From assembly GCA_037190805.1 (NCBI GenBank), contig JBBCJR010000005.1:124001-188000 (forward strand): a stretch of DNA of 64,000 nt. The letters run 5' to 3'. The position numbers and the translations under genes are program-made. The notes under the pieces are model-generated. The model searched no databases. It saw only the letters and a program-made list of their open reading frames with translations, and was not told the origin of the DNA. This document shows positions 61,751 to 64,000 of the stretch, piece after piece. The DNA comes from JBBCJR01 sp037190805. GTDB lineage: Bacteria; Pseudomonadota; Alphaproteobacteria; Sphingomonadales; Sphingomonadaceae. Every line of letters begins with the position of its first letter. Positions within the stretch are counted from its first letter, which is position 1.

Positions 61751-62559
61751 AGGCGCAGCCGATTCTCATCGCCCTGATCCTGGGCGCTGCGCTGGCGCTG
61801 CCCGCCACCCTGATGCCCGCCGCCCGGCTGGAGGCATTGGTCGTCGCCAGCGGCCTTCCCACCCTGCTCCCGGCCGCACGGCCGCCACTGGCGAATACTG
61901 CGCGGACGCTGCTGGCCGTGGCCCTGGGCATCGCACCGCTGCTGGTTGCGTTCGTGGCCATCGTCATCGCCCGACAGCGCAAGGCCGCCGCCGAAGCCCG
62001 CATCATCGCCGATCTCGAAGCGGCCGAGGCCGGACGTCGTCTCTTCCGTCCGGCTCCGCTACCACGCAAACAGGACTCCACACCTCTCGCCCCCGCGGCG
62101 CCTGAAGCCTCCGCCGTCGATGCGACTCTGGTGCCCGAGCCTTCGCCGCCCGAGCCTGCCGCTCTAGACCTCACCGGCGCGATTCTTGCCGCACCCGAGG
62201 AGTTGGGCAGTCCGCCGCCGGATCTTGAGCCTCAACCGCGCCCGTCACCGCTCGTAGAGCCGGAGGCCCTGCGCAAGCCGCGTGCCCGTGCAGCCTCCGC
62301 ACCGGCACCCGCGCCAGCGCCCGACAGCCGGACGCGTCTGGATCAGCTCGGAACCATGCTGGGCACACTGCCGCCCCTGCCCCATCAGGCGGGACCTTCT
62401 CCCGCGCCCGAAAGCAAGCGCGCCCGGACGAAGGGCGCGACCACCGCCCGCGATCTCAAAAGCGGCGTGGTTCGGGGCAGCGACCGTCCCGCCGACCGGG
62501 CCGAGATCGCCGCCCGACTGGAACGGGCGCTGGCCGAGTTGCGCCGACTGGACCGCTAG
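61747..62559 (+). CDS. Membrane protein with proline/alanine-rich cytoplasmic region, hypothetical
   Basis: The 270-residue protein has two N-terminal hydrophobic helices (ILIALILGAALALPATLM and LLAVALGIAPLLVAFVAIVIA) followed by a low-complexity region rich in Ala, Pro and Glu (about 80-250), with several PEPSPPEP and APAPAP runs, and a basic C-terminal segment (IAARLERALAELRRLDR). It overlaps the glycosyltransferase by four bases, linking it to the exosortase-A/exopolysaccharide unit. No known domain is seen. It may act as a scaffold; that is inference. Confidence 0.75.
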   Translation: MKAQPILIALILGAALALPATLMPAARLEALVVASGLPTLLPAARPPLANTARTLLAVALGIAPLLVAFVAIVIARQRKAAAEARIIADLEAAEAGRRLFRPAPLPRKQDSTPLAPAAPEASAVDATLVPEPSPPEPAALDLTGAILAAPEELGSPPPDLEPQPRPSPLVEPEALRKPRARAASAPAPAPAPDSRTRLDQLGTMLGTLPPLPHQAGPSPAPESKRARTKGATTARDLKSGVVRGSDRPADRAEIAARLERALAELRRLDR

Positions 62560-62681
62560 AGCCGGATCGCACGCTCCGCACGATCGGAATCGACACCTGC
62601 CCCGCCCGTACCGATCATCCGTTCAGGTACTGCCATTTGGGGGGTAATGCCGCCGCCCGTCAGCCGGACCGGATTCTCGGA

Positions 62682-63245
62682 TCAGCCTTCGGTCTTCGCC
62701 TCGGCCAGCAGCTGGGCGACATCGGGCGCGGCCCAGTCCTTCGCACCGTCCACCCGCCAGACTTCCTTGCCGGCGGCGTCATAGAGGATCGTGATCGGCA
62801 GGTTGGTGCCGCCTACCCCCTCGCCCAACAGCATCTCCTTGTCGAGATAGGGCTGGAGGGCCTTGAACTTCATCTTGGCGAAGAACGGATCGACCACCCG
62901 GCGGCCCGCGATATCCTCGCTCACCACGACCACCTGGACACCATCGGGCTTCGCCGCCTCCCGGGCGGCCAGCGTGTCGAGCGACGGCATTTCGTGGATA
63001 CACGGCGCGCACCACGTCGCCCACAGATTGACCAGCAGCGGCTTGCCGCGAAAGCTGGCCAGCGTCACCGGCCCGTCCTTGGGATCGAGGAACGGCGTCG
63101 CCGGCGCGTCCTTGCCGGCGCCCGCCCGCGACAGCTTGCCGGTCATCTGGGCGGCCGCGTCGGCTTGCGGGGCCGTCTCCTTTGGCTTATCGCACGCGGC
63201 CAATGTCAGCGCCGCGATGGCAGCAAGGGGCAGTCCTGCACGCAT
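62682..63245 (-). CDS. TlpA-like thioredoxin-fold lipoprotein
   Basis: The 187-residue protein has a lipoprotein signal (LPLAAIAALTLAACDKP) and a periplasmic thioredoxin domain with active site WCAPC in LLVNLWATWCAPCIHEMPSLDTLA, then GVGGTNLPITILYDAAGKEVWRVDG with the cis-proline. It resembles TlpA/ResA reductants used in cytochrome c maturation or copper delivery, distinct from ccmG at 39.3 kb. Its start codon (63245-63243) shares two bases with the start codon of the divergent argH, so there is no intergenic space. Confidence 0.9.
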   Translation of the reverse strand: MRAGLPLAAIAALTLAACDKPKETAPQADAAAQMTGKLSRAGAGKDAPATPFLDPKDGPVTLASFRGKPLLVNLWATWCAPCIHEMPSLDTLAAREAAKPDGVQVVVVSEDIAGRRVVDPFFAKMKFKALQPYLDKEMLLGEGVGGTNLPITILYDAAGKEVWRVDGAKDWAAPDVAQLLAEAKTEG

Positions 63246-64000
63246 GAACGATTCCAATTCCTTGTGGGGTGGACGCTTCGCCGCTGGTCCGTCGGCGGTG
63301 ATGCAGGAGATTAACGCTTCCATCCCGTTCGACAAGCGGCTTTGGCGGCAGGACATCGCCGGCAGCCGCGCCCATGTCGCGATGCTGAAGCGGCAGGGCA
63401 TCATCGACGCCGCCGACGCCGACGCCATCGACGGGGGCCTGGAGGCCATCGCCGCCGAATATGAGGCGTCCGGCGTGCCGGAAGACCTGGCGCTAGAAGA
63501 CATCCACATGCATGTGGAATCGCGGCTGGCCGAGCTGATCGGCCCCGCTTCCGGCCGCCTGCACACCGCGCGCTCGCGCAACGATCAGGTGGCGACCGAT
63601 TTCCGCCTGTGGGTGCGCGACGCCATCGACGCCACCGACGCCGGCCTCGCCGCCCTTCAGCGCGCCTTGCTGGGCCGGGCCGAGGAGCATGCGGCAACGG
63701 TGATGCCAGGCTTCACCCATCTGCAGGTCGCCCAGCCGGTGACGCTCGGCCATCATCTGATGGCCTATTATGAGATGACGGCGCGCGACCGGGGCCGGTT
63801 CGCCGATGCCCGCGCCCGCCTCAACCGCTCGCCGCTGGGCGCAGCGGCGCTGGCAGGCACCGGCTTTCCCGTCGACCGGCAGATGACGGCGGCCGCGCTC
63901 GGCTTCGACGGGCCGACCGCCAACAGTCTCGATTCGGTCAGCGACCGCGATTTCGCCATCGAGTTCCTGACCGGCGCCGTCCAGGCCGCCCTCCACCTGT
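63244..64000 (+). CDS. argH: Argininosuccinate lyase (3' end outside window)
   Basis: The first 252 codons of argH are present and open to the window edge. The protein begins MNDSNSLWGGRFAAGPSAVMQEINASIPFDKRLWRQDI, then DIHMHVESRLAELIG, TARSRNDQVATDFRLWVRD and GFTHLQVAQPVTLGHHLMAYYEM, all hallmark ArgH blocks; the last contains the catalytic histidine region. The GSS signature loop lies beyond the window. It cleaves argininosuccinate to arginine and fumarate. Start ATG 63244 is chosen because WGGRFA is the conserved beginning; it overlaps the tlpA start in CATG. Confidence 0.96.
   Translation, partial: MNDSNSLWGGRFAAGPSAVMQEINASIPFDKRLWRQDIAGSRAHVAMLKRQGIIDAADADAIDGGLEAIAAEYEASGVPEDLALEDIHMHVESRLAELIGPASGRLHTARSRNDQVATDFRLWVRDAIDATDAGLAALQRALLGRAEEHAATVMPGFTHLQVAQPVTLGHHLMAYYEMTARDRGRFADARARLNRSPLGAAALAGTGFPVDRQMTAAALGFDGPTANSLDSVSDRDFAIEFLTGAVQAALHL

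Overview
The window is a 64 kb stretch of a high-GC chromosome, gene-dense and with no rRNA, CRISPR array, intact insertion sequence or phage gene. The gene content points to an alphaproteobacterium of the Sphingomonadales: DUF1476 (ATP synthase zeta-type) protein beside a BolA/Grx4 pair, an L25/Ctc ribosomal protein followed by pth, fbc-type petABC, an exosortase-A/PEP-CTERM locus, and a TbpB-like lipoprotein with its Slam transporter. This assignment is by gene content only; no database was searched.

Layout. 1-9 kb: a Tat-exported FAD oxidoreductase cut by the window edge, a beta-lactamase-fold lipoprotein, a GGDEF-EAL protein, a beta-hydroxyacid dehydrogenase, an ATP-dependent DNA ligase and a membrane-anchored helix-hairpin-helix protein. 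9-15 kb: ppdK, glyS and glyQ on the minus strand. 14.7-23 kb: a TraB/GumN protein, rplY-pth-2OG oxygenase, a TPR peptidase, ychF, and two acyltransferases coupled to a MaoC protein. 23-30 kb: petABC (minus), trmL-hemF-GNAT (plus), grxD-bolA-DUF1476 (minus). 30-36 kb: purC, then four exported or outer-membrane proteins ending in the lipoprotein/Slam pair, then purSQ. 35.7-47 kb: an AstD-like dehydrogenase, ccmFGHI, thiolase-MaoC, pepN and an epimerase-like protein. 47-54 kb: phenylalanine/tyrosine catabolism, with maiA-lrp divergent from phhA, aminotransferase, SDR, hppD, VOC protein and fahA. 54-57.6 kb: tRNA-Thr, MscS, topoisomerase IB and a PfpI protein. 57.6-62.6 kb: an exosortase-A-associated ligase and glycosyltransferase flanking a lower-GC PEP-CTERM gene. 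62.7-64 kb: a TlpA-like lipoprotein divergent from argH, which runs off the window.

Most of the window is core metabolism arranged in tightly overlapping operons. Functional themes are c-type cytochrome production and use (ccmFGHI, petABC), purine synthesis, aromatic amino-acid breakdown to fumarate and acetoacetate, and cell-surface display (Slam system, exosortase A).

The most interesting points are: a PEP-CTERM gene that seems to have been inserted between two exosortase-associated genes, carried with a possible higBA remnant and a good sigma-54 promoter; a complete-looking Phe/Tyr operon without homogentisate dioxygenase but with an uncharacterised VOC protein and a dihydropteridine-reductase-like SDR; an AstD homologue whose catalytic Glu and Asn are replaced; and a sharply lower-GC block inside glyS.
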